Below are positions 1 through 12,428 of a stretch of DNA of 64,000 nt, in pieces. Origin of the DNA: Mesaphorura yosii (lineage: Eukaryota; Arthropoda; Collembola; Poduromorpha; Tullbergiidae). The DNA lies in assembly GCA_009869945.1 (NCBI GenBank), contig WIXG01000008.1:434001-498000 (forward strand), in the 5' to 3' direction. How positions within the stretch are numbered: the stretch's first letter is position 1; every line of letters starts with the position of its first letter. The notes beneath the pieces are model-generated. The model did not search any database and was not told the DNA's origin. It saw only the letters and a program-made list of their open reading frames with translations. Made by a program: the position numbers and the translations under genes.

Positions 1-442
1 TGGCTTGTCGTATGAGATTCTTTTCCAATAATGTAAAGTCAACCCAGAAACCATCTAACGCATTGTGACAAAGAAATCACCCGTGCCGGCTTTCTTTTTA
101 TATTGCGCATTGTTACAAATTACGTGGTACGAAGGCAGCAGCAGCAGCTGCGCTCGTCACCCTAAAATGCAGTTCAGTGCAGTGGTGCACCCAAAGCATG
201 AGATCAGTCTGAACCGGGCGCACCGCACTGTGTTTACACCCGGTTATCGATTTTCGGATCAATGCTCTCATGTACACGCCGAGTATCCGACTCCAGAGCA
301 AAAGCAGACAAGACAAGAACCACTCAGTGTCAATACTCTGCTATCTGCTGCTTTTCTCTTTTCTGCAGCCGTACTGCAATTATTTTTGAGCAAACTCATA
401 TTGCCGAGTATAATTAAGATTAAGAAAACGGTTCACATCACA
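1..442. other. 5' flank of SCAI, no separate gene seen
   Basis: This stretch precedes the SCAI start. It is open in the SCAI frame from position 65, with an in-frame ATG at 167. However, the translation matches nothing I recognise, and the SCAI-like sequence only begins at 443. It holds a short CAG-type run near 134-150. It most likely contains the promoter and 5' untranslated region. Confidence 0.5.
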
Positions 443-3400
443 ATGGTCTTACTAATGACAGAGGAAGTCGAGGAGAAGCGAATTGTTACCGAATTCTGTC
501 ATTTGCTTGAGAAATCCAAGCAATTGTTCAATGGCTTACGGTAAGAAACTTCAAAAGCGGGAGCGTCGGTTATCAGTGCTGATTTGATGATTTAAATATC
601 GCTACTGTTTTCTGGATTATCCAGAGACCTTCCACCGTACGGTTACAAGCAGTGGCAGACATACTTCTGCCGCACATTCGACGTGTACACGAAACTCTGG
701 AAGTTCCAGCAGCAACACCGCCCAACACTCGATAAGATTTATTGCCTGAAGCGATGGCAGATTGGGGAAATTGCGTCCAAGATTGGGCAGCTGTATTACC
801 ACTACTATCTACGCACGTCGGAGCTGCACTATCTCAACGAGTCGGCTGCCTTCTACGGAGCGATCAGAAGCCGTGGGTATTACAACCGGAAGGACGAACG
901 GAATGAGTTTTTAATTAAGAAACTGCGGTACCTGGCCCGGTTCATTCTCGTGTGCCTGCTCCTGAGAAGAATGAAGTTGGTCAAAGAACTTGTGCATGTA
1001 CGTTAACTTTAATCCACAATCCAGCGGCACATGAGGCTTCGAGCTTATTTTGGGGTTTCTGATCACAGGAATTGTCGGAGCACATTGAAGACTACTCCAA
1101 TACTCCAATGTACGAGGCAGAAGATCATTTGGAGTGGACGTTTGTGCTTGGCGAAGTGCTTTCTTTCCTGCAGGCAGAAGCCCCGTTGACAATTATCATT
1201 CCAAATCGTCAGGCACTGCATGTGAGCCACAATAAGGGAGTGCATGAAGATTTTGATGGCGATGAGGAGAAAGAAGACGAAGAGGACGACGGAACGACCG
1301 GAGAACTCATCTTTATTCCAACATACAGACTCAGTGCCTCGACTGTAGCGTCCGTGTCGGTCTCTTCTGAATCAGTGAACATTACGACTCCGAACAAGAT
1401 TAATGTCTCATCAGCCCCGACTGGCAGCACAAACGCGTCAGCGACAGCTACATCAGCAGGATTGAGCCTCCAAGAAGTTCTCCTCTTATGCACCAAGTCA
1501 GATCAGGTCAAGTTCTCAGAGTACACAATTGACATGTATCGCATGCTGCAGACTCTGGAACGAGAGCCTAGTCCAGCCCAACTGGCGGCAACAGGCAGCA
1601 GCAGCAACAATAGCAATGGGGACGCTCAAGTGGAGTCTGCACAAGATGGAACTTTGACTTCGTCTGCTGGCGCGATTGAGTCAAGCGTCGATGCTTTGAA
1701 TGGGGTAACTGAAAGCCAAACATCTTCAAATCAAAATGTTGGAGAAACGAGCGAAGAACGGGCGTCTTCAAATCACACAATGGCGACTAACACGAATTCT
1801 ACTAGCACGACGAGCAACACGTGTGCTGACAGGCAAGGTCAGCCTACTCTAGGGCGGCAGTCAGGAGCCGGGACGGAGAAAATTAATCCACATAAGCACT
1901 TGCTGTACAAGCCAAGCATCGAACAGCTGCTTGTGTACATCAGCTCGAGCTTAAAGTGTCTCAGCCAAGATGGTGTGCTCCTGCTGTACATCAGTGGGGA
2001 TACGATCACCCCACCCACCCCTGTGGCCTCCACGCCTGCGCTGGACGGAGTTGGTGCGAATGGAGAAGTGATGTGCAGTAGCACAAATCCGTTTAGGCCA
2101 CGGCCGATCGCAGTGAGCCCGCCAAGCAGTGTGAACTCCAGCACTAATGCCAACTACGAGTCAGGAGGAATTTCGATGGTTTCACCAATCCTGAGGAAAG
2201 AATCTCAAGGAAGCGCGGGTCCTGGCGATTCTAAGCAACAGATGACTTCAGTGGCCGCGTCCAAGTGCCAAAGAAAAGACAAACAATGGTTAGTTGAACA
2301 ACTTATGCTCTAAATGATGATGATCTAATGATTCATCCCAATCTTAATTGTCCATGTAGCCTGTATCCTGGTGACTTGCTGCCTTTTACTCGGAAGCCAC
2401 TTTTTCTCGTAATTGACTCGGAGAATTCACACATTTTTGCCGAACTCTTGCCCAACTATACTCTGTTCACTGCGCCGATGCTGATCTTGATGAGTCCAAT
2501 GGAGCTTCCTTCTGCATTGCAAGGTAATTTTCACTTGAACTGCGAAACGAGCCATCTGAGATATTTGAGATCTGAGGGCCTTACTTTATTATAATTGCTT
2601 GCAATTACATTGGTTTTGCCATGGCCCAAACAGGTTTTTACCACAATTTTGTACTTTTCATCACGATTTACTAGAAGTCCTCAAAATTTGATTGTTTCAA
2701 TTGAAATTTCAAGCTTCAACTCGAAGAAGCATGAGACAGCTCTAGGTTGTGGGGTTTTGGCATACAAACAAGCACGTAAACCGATTAACGTTTTTGTATT
2801 CGTGCTGTTCCTCACAAGGAAAGCGGAAACTGTTCTTCTCTCTATCCCGACTATTCTTGTTTTCTAGAGATTACATGAAACTAACTGGAATGGGTGTTAA
2901 GCAACGAGTGGTGTTGAGACTGTCGCAAACCGTTTTGTTCTTGCAGAGTATAAAATGAAATGGCTGTGTATTGTGGCAGGCGCGCACATGCATGCGTCGC
3001 AAATGTCTCCTGCCGCTTAAGTCACTGGTCGCATAAATCATTCCAGTTTGCAACAATCTTTCGTAAGATTAAGATTTCGTTTCTAGTTGCAAACGGCAAT
3101 CAATTATCATAACATCAGTTTTTAAAGCGTTTATTTGATCTCATAATGCTGACATTCGAAATGACTTTCAGGTACACAATCGACGGGCTCGCTCTTTACG
3201 CATTTTCTCCACTCGCCTTTCTCAGCCTTCGCTAGCATCTGTCAAATTACGAAAGTTACCAAATCCAAGTGGAACAGCGGACAAGAGATTATCCAGAGGT
3301 TTATGGCGGAAGCTGCTCGTGTCTGCGTCGAGTCGTTTGATGGAGTTCGAGTTTCTGGAGCTGGGACTGTTACTCACCATTTTCCACATTCCACAAGCAC

Positions 3401-3775
3401 CTGCGGACTGGAATTCTTTTCTGATGAATTCCTTCGAGTGCTGATTCTAAGATTCATTTTCTGTGAAATTGTCCTCCGCTTACATAAAGATTTTCAGGCA
3501 AGATTCCTGATTTATTGGCAAACGCTAAAGCCCTCAACATGTAATTTAATCTATATCCTATATGTTTGCAGTACTCAACTCGTTACTGTCCACGAAGTCA
3601 GCCCAATCTTCTTGGACAGCTCAAACTTCCTGATCGCGACGGGACGGGCGGGGGCGGTTTCGGGAAACTGCAAACCATTGTCGCTGAATTGGTGCGACTA
3701 CTCGGCGTGGAGGACATGTTCGCCCTTGAATCTACTACGGCTATGGCTACAGCTACGTCTACCAACTATGAATGA
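443..3775 (+). CDS. SCAI: SCAI (suppressor of cancer cell invasion) homologue
   Basis: Six coding exons: 443-540, 625-997, 1069-2288, 2360-2523, 3172-3497, 3572-3775, about 794 aa. SCAI is a nuclear cofactor known to restrain MRTF/SRF transcription and to act in double-strand break repair. The match is clear from motifs such as KSKQLFNGLRDLP, DVYTKLWKFQQQHR, LKRWQIGEIASKIGQLYYHY, PGDLLPFTRKPLFLV and FFSDEFLRVLILRFIFC, in the same order as in the vertebrate protein. The start at 443 (or 455, the next Met) is chosen because conserved sequence begins just after it. Human SCAI is about 606 aa; the excess lies in exon 3, which holds an acidic run and long Ser/Thr/Asn/Gln-rich low-complexity stretches. 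The fifth intron (3498-3571) has a GC donor. The fourth intron is long for this window (648 bases). Confidence 0.95.
2524..3171 (+). other. long intron of SCAI
   Basis: This 648-base intron has a gtaatt donor and a tttcag acceptor. Short open frames inside it match nothing. Nothing else was recognised. Confidence 0.85.
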
Positions 3776-3943
3776 ATCATGAATTTGATCTGATCTTAAT
3801 CCCTGCAACTCTTGAGACTTATTTTAAAACATCCTGCAAGTTATTATGTAACTAGCAGCAAAGAATCATGACATATGACATTACCAGACTTGCCACATGC
3901 TATTCATGCTAATATTGTTGAAATATGATAAATTTTCTGACTT

Positions 3944-5326
3944 CTAATTGGCCAGCAATAAAGTTATGGCATTGTTTAAGATGAGTGACCCGAACGTCAT
4001 GATTGTGCCTGTCTGAATTGTGTAAACGCTCGAAATGTAGATCCCGATAGGACGAAAACTATTGAAGCATTGGCGCTGTTCGAGCTTCTGGAGCCTGTTA
4101 AAGGTGTCGATGTCGAAATTGTGATAATGCATCTGCCCTTTCTCCTGCTTGTGGGTCACATCGTACGTGGCGTTCTTCCAAATGACAGCCGGTTGCATTA
4201 TGTCCGCCCTCAACTCCAGTTCGTAATTCTGCAACAGTTTTTGTGTGCTCGTGTACACGCTGGACGATCCCCAGTGAAAGAGTTCTTCGAAGCAGAGCAG
4301 AATCAAAAGGCTGATGGGCATCGTGATGTAGACTAGGATATGCACAATTCCATAGAATTTTATGGTTGCATAAAAACAAATTATTCCACCGAAGAGGACA
4401 GCAGACTCTTGGCCGGGCAAGGCGACAGACGAGAAGGCTGCTGTGAAATTGTGGACAAGAACCTGGAGACTTCGATAGTACAAAGCCTTCTGTTGTCGCC
4501 AGGCAGCACGTCCATGCTTACTGAAATCGGAATAAAGTCACCCCAGTTTAAACTTCATGGCCAATACATAAAAAAACAAGCAAGCAGTGGTGTTGACTTG
4601 TCTAGCCTTTACCAAATGTAGCCGTTCCAAATTTTGACACTGTTTGGAAACATGATTATCCCAGCATTGACAACCATGGCGCCCTGCCACGAGTAGAACA
4701 TGATGACCATTTCAAAGAATGCGAAAAAAAGTCGAACTGGAATCGTGTCGATGCCCCAAATTTCCCAAATCAAGGAGTACACAAAGTTCGGGCTCTTCCG
4801 AATGACAAAAAACCCTGCCGCTTGTGTTATCATGTGGCAGTATGTCATGAAAACCATAATTTTGCACAACAGTCCGAACCATTCTTTTACCTTGCCGTTG
4901 AACTTGGCATCTGGACCGAAAATTGTGAAATAGTTAGCAATTGCGGCCTAACAAGCCTTCTAGAGTAGGCTTACGGGAGTATTTCCGGTCAAACTGCAGA
5001 AACCGGGTCCAGAAAGTGGCAAGTTCTTCGTAATGGAGAAGACACGCCAGCTGCAGGACACCAAAGTAGAAACTCGAGATTGCAAAATAAATTTGTGTGA
5101 TGCATTTGTACAAAGGGAGTCCGTGCCAAAACAAGGACTGGACCAGACGAACCCATGCAAAGATGCTGTACGCAAATAAGATCATGACGATGCACTTCCA
5201 AGTCCACGTCCGTTTTCGCACACTGACGACGAGCTGCTGTCGATCCCAGTCGAAGGGCCCGGCGTGGAAGTATTTGCTAGCTGTCAGGACTTTGTCGATC
5301 ACCCAAAGAGAGTGCTTTGAAAGCAT
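3944..5326 (-). CDS. chemoreceptor-like multi-pass membrane protein
   Basis: Three coding exons on the minus strand: 5326-4975, 4910-4613, 4520-3944, about 408 aa. Splice phases fit (C|AT and TG|T joins). The protein has several hydrophobic segments, for example around LFAYSIFAW, IYFAISSFYFGVLQLACLL and ILVYITMPISLLILLCFEE. It ends SFRPIGIYISSVYTI followed by a last hydrophobic segment. This layout resembles the large gustatory-receptor-like families of springtails, as I remember them. It differs from the four receptors in the 12-25 kb block: it lacks their final short exons and their Y-x5-Q tail. Function as a taste or odour receptor is an inference; it could be a separate lineage-specific 7TM family. 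Confidence 0.65.
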
Positions 5327-7200
5327 CTTGAGCTTAAGTTACTTAGTTCCGACTGGGAAGTAAAACTTTGATGCAGAGGTTCACGACTGTCGACTGTAAA
5401 GGTCAAGTTTTAGAGGGCCTGATCAAGACGTCAGCCAAGTATCTGATGTCTTCGCCTAAGAACAAATAAAATTCGGATCCAAGACGCAAGCACGCAATGG
5501 AATAAACGATATAAAGTACTAAAAGTAGTGCCTCCTTTTATTGCTGACTGTGACGAAGGTTGTGAATTGAGAGTTTCTGCGTGATCAAATTGTATGTTAC
5601 TCCATTTTCTCATATTTACCTAGGCTACGGGTTGAATGTGGAGAAAGGAAAATTTCTGCAGCATTTAATTCGTGCACGTTGATTTAGAGCTGTCATTGTC
5701 ATTTTGTGTGAAACGGGACCAATATCCACATTTCGTTCCAGATCTGTAATTAGTTACGTGTTTACTGGGCAGGCTTATTTGCACAGTAGCTGTAAACATT
5801 ATACAATGCGAATTGCTGAGTAGCAATAATAAAATTGTAGAGTTAATATTCGAAAACTCATGTCCAATATTTCAATATTTGTACGAATTCCGGCCACTAC
5901 GACCAATATGACCAGTGCCACCATCCTTCAAAAAAAGTGAAATCGCGATATTGTTTCGCGAGAATTCGCCGTTTTTACAAACAGCTTTCAATTTATGAAA
6001 TATTTTCGAGACCGCTTCTGAAATGCGGTGTCTTGTGAGATCTTGAGTAGAAAATAGAAACATCGTACGTCTTCACGGGTTCTAGCAACCCACAAGCACT
6101 CATCAAAATTGCCGTGGATTGGTTTTGCATGGAAGCCATTTGCTGGTTGTTCTTCCAGAGCTGTATTAACTGATGCAAAGTAGCATGACAAACTTGACTT
6201 TATGCATAGTAAGGACGAAATGTTAGGAATTTTTAAGGCCAACTCAGCACTTAATTGCACGTGGCATGTTGTAGACTGGAAGTGTCGTCGCAGTCTAATT
6301 GAAGTATTTGCATAACAAATAGCGATGCTCAAATATGCCCACTCATGAACTTGTGTAACTTGGTCCTTGAGATTTGAGCCATGTACACTCATACAGGTTA
6401 AAATGGTATGGCATGGCACAGTAATCTCGAACTTTGGCCAGACATACTCGTTCAGACACGGATTTTGTCACGACACTCCACAGTCGACACTCTGCAGGCA
6501 GCGGCATCGACACGACAGCATAAAAGATTGTACACCAGCCAAATCGAAAACCGAGTGAACTTTGTACGCAAACAAAAGACTACTCGTCTTCGTCAGGTCG
6601 TCGTCGGTGCTAAACGCGCGCGTACTAAAGAATCCGAACTCAACACGTCCACATTCACGTCAATTTAGCAAACATAGACGAATCTCTGGGCTTGCATTGC
6701 ACGCGTCTGCACCGTGATTCACGTACTTGAGCATTGTTTACATTTACATTCTTCAGTGGATGTGGCTGCATACTGTATACGTTGTGTAAAACATTTACGT
6801 CGTGATGATGGTTGTGTCTGAAAACCATTACCAATCTGTGGGTTGGTTAATCTTTCACTAAGCAATGCTCTTGCAGCTTGGCTGTCCTGCTCATCCTTGC
6901 ATTACAGCCTTATCAAATAGGAACAATATGTCAATGTCCTTTGTTCTCCGTTGTTGGCAACCGCAAATTAATCAGTAATTAACCAGAAGCCGAACGAAAA
7001 GCAGTGGACGCTGTGTTAAAGGAAGCAAGTTCCAGTATTCAAATCTTGTGCATTGAGACCTTGAGTTGAAACTGTGTGGAGAATTGCATTACTGCAACTT
7101 GCAACTGCAACTTTGTGACATGATCATCAGACAAGTGAGAAACGAATCACCGAAAGTCCAATTTAAAAGTAGGAGCCGAAAGGCGTGTATGAAAATGTAA
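5327..7200. other. intergenic stretch, no gene recognised
   Basis: About 1.9 kb with only short, overlapping open frames on both strands (for example 5988-6419 minus and 6408-6668 plus) that look like chance frames. The upstream regions of the flanking divergent genes must lie here. I see no RNA gene, no protein family and no clear repeat. Confidence 0.6.
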
Positions 7201-9528
7201 ATGGGAAGGTCAAGCATTAGCAGCTCCAACACATCTCCCTTCTACCACCAGTACCAAAGGGCTTCAACCGGTAAGTCCCTGATTAACTAATCACATTATC
7301 ACTTTATGAAGAATTACTTTATTATTTATTAGAATATTACTTTATGAATTAACCCGCTTCATATTTTATTCACAGACTCCAATCCATGGCGCCATGGGCC
7401 ACGACGCGTTATATCATTTTGTATCCTGGCTGTCCTCTGCCCAGCAATTTTCATATCAGTGCCACTGGTAATGAGGTTTGTTTTGTATGGCTCGTCTGAC
7501 TACCATGTGAATCCATCCGACGTGCGAATGATCGATGAAAAGATATCCACAATTTGGTGCAAGGTTCGTAATTCGCAATTCGCGTAATTAGCGTGTCTTG
7601 AGTTGTCGAGTTGTCGCTTTCTTTTGCGAGCTCGTGCGCTTTCTTTATGCTTCAAAGACGTGTACAAGATTGTCGACCTACTTTCGGTGTTTATTTTTGT
7701 AATCTTGGGTACAAGCTACAAGAGGCTTTTACGCGTTGTAGTTTTCCCAAATAACGTCGTCTGGATTGATTTTAGAAACTCTATGCAGTCAGTCAACCGA
7801 AGAAGCCCAGGAAAACACTGGTCAATGTTATGCGTACGTTGGCCTTTCTGGCAGCTCGCCCAAGCCGGAAAGTAGCGAGACGTGTTTTACTGAGCTAGAG
7901 CTAGAGTTAATTTCGCTGTCAGGAGACAAAATAAAATAAATTTTTATTTTTATCAAAATGCTACTCTTAATCCATGCAACAAGCAGTCTCATAATTTATT
8001 GTCGTGTTTTTATGTTCACAGAAGCAAACAATCAAGGCTAACATTACGTTCACCGCGTACGACTCGAACGGCGTGCCAAAACTTTCCAAATCAGAAAAAC
8101 CATTGAGCTTTCACAAGACCCTCATTGTACCAGATGACTACAAAGAGTATTGGGGCTTTTACCTATTAGAAGGATCTAAATACAGAATCTCGACATGTGC
8201 AAGGTGACTGATGAGGGTGTTACGGAACGAGAGGATGTCTAACTAATTATCCTTAACACTTATTTTTTTATTTTGAAAAGATTCAAGGGCGCCACGGTTC
8301 TGATTGTCAAAGGACGTAGTCACTTAAATTACTGCGCGTACATCGGCAATGTAGACTCAGCACAAGACTCTGATGAGTTCTCCGACTCCAGAAGTGATGA
8401 GCTGAATCCTTCCGGCTCGGAACTTGCCAAATCTTCCCAACGACAACTGCAACATCTTCCTCCAAGATTGGTTTCGTCACAGGAAGAAATGTCCTTGTTG
8501 CTGTCTAAAATACGGGCTTATGTTAAACGGAAACCTCACCGATACTACAAGCTAAAGGAGGTGTTTGACTTGAATAACATTTTCCACAGCGTGTTTAGAA
8601 AGAACGAGTCAGCATCAGGTGACGTTTCAGATAAATATTCAAATGAGCTATTCAATGAAACCGAAAGCAACAGTGATGCGACCAGCAGCAACAGCACAAC
8701 TGAAGAACAGCAGCATAGAATTCGGCATCAGACGAGCCACGGACTGGCTCCAACTAGCACTGAATTTGAGTCAGGAAGAATTGTTAGGAGAAAAAGAGAA
8801 GTCGACATTCAACGGAATTCGGAGTCAGGTGAAAATGGTGCCTATGAAGATTTGAATCATGACGACGTGCCATTGCCACCGAGTCCAAGTACGGCAACTT
8901 TTGAGCATCAGAGGAATGATTCAATTTGGAAGACACAACACAGCCTTCATAGCGGCGCTTTCAACATGTCTCACCCAAACGACGACTCCAACTCAGAGTC
9001 CGAGTCCAGTTTCTCGAGTAGCGAGGAAGCGCTAGCTAAATGCGAAGGGATCGTTAAATCTTTCTACTTACAGCCCTTAGCTGAGTGCGGGCAGGAAAAC
9101 AACAACAATGAAACCATTCCCCTTTTGTTCAACACGACTGTCGATAGCTCCGGCTACTACTACTTCATATTTGGATCTGAAAACGAAAAAACTGACAATT
9201 TCATGCGATTGAAATTCGAATTGGAGAAGTACGAATTCGAGTTGCCTGAACCGCTCGAGAAATGCGTCAATGTCAAGCAATGCGCCCTCGATCTTACTTT
9301 TGGATCTAGTCAAAAGGTGAGAAACTGAAATAAGTAATTGGTAAGTACGTAAATTTTAAAATCTTATTCTTTTAGATGGTTATTTCCATTCCACAACCTT
9401 CACCCAACAGTGACGATGTTTGGGATGAGTATTACGTGATGGAGTCTGAATGCGAGCCTCGCACCGGTTTATACCTGATATTTGTACTTTGCCTTCCAGT
9501 TATGATTCTCCTATGCGCTTTTCAGTGA
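7201..9528 (+). CDS. two-pass membrane protein, DUF4792/DUF4793 (APD1-4-like) family
   Basis: Five exons: 7201-7270, 7376-7563, 8022-8203, 8281-9316, 9376-9528, about 542 aa. A first membrane helix (about residues 35-60) is followed by a long non-cytosolic part and a second helix right at the C-terminus. The stretch with DDYKEYWGFYLLEGSKY, a Cys, then FKGATVLIVKGRSHLNYC fits my memory of the insect DUF4792/DUF4793 proteins that resemble the N-terminal and middle domains of plant APD1-4 ubiquitin ligases. There is no RING finger here: the frame stops directly after the second helix. An inserted Ser/Asn/Glu-rich region with a dibasic RRKR site fills exon 4. The family call is from memory of motifs; the cellular role is unknown. 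Confidence 0.6.
7564..8021 (+). other. 458-base intron
   Basis: This is the second intron of the DUF4792-like gene, with gttcgt donor and ttcacag acceptor. A 90-residue open frame inside it (7603-7875) has no recognisable content. Nothing else was seen. Confidence 0.7.
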
Positions 9529-11490
9529 TTTTGATTTACCTGCTCAATTTGCTACTGTACAATATTATGGTTAAGTTGTATATAAGTTTATTAAATTCTG
9601 GACCTATTAAAAAGGAACTTACCTCACTTTATTGGAAATCACGAGTTAATTCCTCAACACAGCACCGATTATGGACGATTCTCTGTGGTGTAAACAGGAA
9701 GAAAAGTACACGGCAAGAAGAGATGAGTGTTTTCTGAAGATAAGAAATCCAATGCAATGAAAATGAAATGCTCGTTCGGCCAATGGGATTGTCGTGATTC
9801 TCCACTCCACAACAGCCACTACGAGATCCACAAGCAGTTCAAAATTCGGGCGCAGCGTAGTTCATGCCAAAAGTTCAACCAAAATCGATTAATATTTGCT
9901 TGAGAACTGCAGGCAGCATGCAACAGCTCATAAAAAGGGCTCACTAAACTGGTCGCATGATGATTATTTTATTCAAAACCTTTTCACTCACTTTAAAACG
10001 GGATCAGCTCGCATTAGCATTACTGAAGCCACGCGTCCGAATGAACGGAACGTGCTACGAAGGGTTTTACACAATGAATAAGTCATTTCTGACACGGCTC
10101 AATTTCATGGTGAAATGACCACAAATGAGATTCTAATTAATATCCCAAACTCAAACGTGGCCGGCACGTGTCGCACCACTCGACCTTTGAAGGCTCACTG
10201 CATCTTATCTCCAGTGGACAAATTCTAACCTTCAATTTTTTTTTACAGAAACGTGGTCTTTTTCAATAATTTCTCCTTACTAAATGTTTGATGCATGCTG
10301 GCCCATAATTTTTATGGTGCGATGAACACTTACGCTGCGTTACGTGAAAGATCATTTAAAGTGTGCGTACGCGTGCGCGTGTATGAAAATCTCTTTTTTG
10401 TCAACGATACGTCATTTGTACACGAGCAGAGCGATGAGAGGAGGGGAGACCAGCCAAGTCACTAAAGAATTGCAACATTTTCTTTTATCATGAACAAAAC
10501 TACTGCTGCACAAATGAGCATTCAGCAGTTTCATTTACTCGGCACGACTCACAAGCTAAAGCTGATGAAAGGGAACAAAATCTCAAATTCTGCTAGCGAC
10601 TGTGAGGCTGCGTGTGAAGATAAGCTCCAACAACACGGAACACAGGACAGCGAAAGGAAAATCACTTTCGCTTTCACGGAGAGAGACTCAGCCTCCGTTC
10701 GTACAGCGCTCCAATAGCGCAAGATCAAAGGAGGGGTCGGTCCATGAACTGTTGACGCAAGAATGCTCTTTCCCTGCATGCTTTTAACTCGACGTGATAC
10801 TTGTCTGTGACACAGTGTTTGGCATTTTGGACAGATTGGATTTATTTCTATGAATTCGTTGACGTTGGCAGGAAGTGTCCTATCATTTCTCCTCGAAATC
10901 AGAGAGAAATGGTTGTCGTAGGTTCTTGTTCTCAGCCGGTTTCTGTTCCAAGTCAAATCGGAAGTGTTATCTTGAAAGTGTGAATATCTTGCCCGTTTGT
11001 TTGAAGTGATGTTTGAATTCTCGTTTCTTTCATTCATTATTCGTTGGTCGTAAGTCTTCAACTACTTCATTCCGGAGTTTACTGATTAATAATCTTACTC
11101 GAACTTGATTAAGTCTCGAGCTTGACAGTTGGCAGTTGGATTCGTCAGAGAATGAACTGGATTGAGCACAAACACAAGTTCGTTAAGACAAATGAGTGCA
11201 TTAGATAAACAGTGAACAAGTGTGCATACACTAATTGTTTCCTGATCAAACCACAACCCGTAAGATTTGTCCGGTTTCTGCACCGGCTTGCATCTGTGCG
11301 ACGCGAGTTTTGTGTATCCGCGAAGATAACGAACAACAAAAGTCAAACATAATTTGCTGTGCTTGAGAAGGAAAACAAGGCAAAGACAAATAGACAAACA
11401 TCACCTGCACGGCTGCATGTCACTTTACGTCAGAATTACAACTTACTACTCGTCGTAGTCGAAACGCCGGCTGCTATTTGCTATATAAAG
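9529..11490. other. gene-poor stretch upstream of TAL1-like gene
   Basis: About 2 kb without a recognised gene. The longest frame (10549-11061, minus, 170 codons) has no domain I know and biased composition. A 25-base strictly alternating purine-pyrimidine run sits at 10361-10385. The part near 11490 probably carries the promoter and 5' leader of the TAL1-like gene. Confidence 0.6.
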
Positions 11491-12428
11491 ATGATGATCG
11501 ATCCAAGATCTGGTCGTAATTCACCCACGCCGCCCTTACGATCTAGTCGCAGTCGTGAAAGCGCCGGCTTCAGTTCTGAGGACATGGACGAAAGCACGGA
11601 CGAATTGGATTCAGTTATCTCAATGGACACTGAGCTAGACGTGGCTGGAAACTGGAGCGATCAGGAAAACAGAAAATCGATTTCGGACTCAAGATCGACA
11701 ACTGGCAGCAACGATCTCTCAGCGTTTGCAAGTCATCAAAGCGCGGTAAGCTTTCTCTATACGTCTGTGCCCTGCTGAGACCGCCGGGATAAGATGCAAA
11801 TTAATAAGAATGGACGATAATAATTCACTCGCCTTATCTACAGACCGGCTCCTCATTTCAACCACCATTGGAGATAATTGAACCAGGCTCAGCCGGCAAC
11901 AATTACTGGACTCGCCATGAAGAAACTTTCGCTCCAGGTGATCTCCGCGCTCCTCCACGAAAAGTCTTCACAAACAGCCGTGAACGTTGGCGTCAGCAGA
12001 ATGTGAGCGGAGCGTTCGCCGAGCTGCGTCGCTTGGTCCCAACTTACCCACCAGATCGGAAGCTGTCGAAAAATGAGATTCTGCGCCTGGCCATACGATA
12101 CATTCGTTTGCTCTCGGGCATTGTTGATTGGCAGCAGGAAAGCGATAACAATTCAGCATCCTCAACAAATAATCCATACTCAAGATATGTAATTGATCCT
12201 GTTTACAAGAACAGTTCAACGCATTCCGTTAATAATTCGTGTCAAAACAAAAATATTGTCCCAAACAATAACGGCAAGGCTAGAAGCGGTAGTAGAGTGA
12301 GGGTTAAGCGACTGGAAAAGGGTCCAATTAATAACGTTGGCGAGCATGTACGACAAGGTCAGGAGCAGAAGCAATCATTAGTCAAAATCAAAGAAGAACA
12401 GGTCGAGCCAGCAGATCCGGCAATCTAA
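11491..12428 (+). CDS. TAL1/HLH3B-class bHLH transcription factor
   Basis: Two exons, 11491-11745 and 11844-12428, phase 0 join, 279 aa. The bHLH domain (about residues 125-180) reads [20 protein letters not shown], then the LRRLVP loop and the second helix [18 protein letters not shown]. That is the hallmark of the TAL1/LYL1/NHLH-type class II factors, whose Drosophila member is HLH3B. Such proteins bind E-boxes as heterodimers with class I bHLH partners; in vertebrates TAL1 acts in blood and neural fates. The N-terminal part is Ser/Asp/Glu-rich. Near the C-terminus VKIKEEQ matches a sumoylation consensus. The start is the ATG pair at 11491, the first ATG in the frame. Orthology to TAL1 rather than LYL1 or TAL2 cannot be split in arthropods. 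Confidence 0.9.

Noticed and set aside
65-442. Long N-terminal extension of the SCAI frame
   Set aside because: The frame is open but has no conserved sequence, and conserved SCAI begins right after the ATG at 443. It was treated as 5' untranslated.
5880-5990. Possible transposon end with TCGCGA-rich imperfect palindromes
   Set aside because: The arms are short and imperfect. No second copy, target-site duplication or coding part was seen.
5988-6419. 143-codon minus frame in the 5.3-7.2 kb stretch
   Set aside because: No domain, no splice partners and competing frames on both strands.
10549-11061. 170-codon minus frame upstream of the TAL1-like gene
   Set aside because: It has no ATG-supported conserved domain, odd composition and overlapping frames on the other strand. 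It looks like chance.
11480-11489. TATA-like tatataaag directly before the TAL1 ATG
   Set aside because: It abuts the start codon, so a TATA-driven start would fall downstream of that ATG. It is more likely a chance AT run in the leader.
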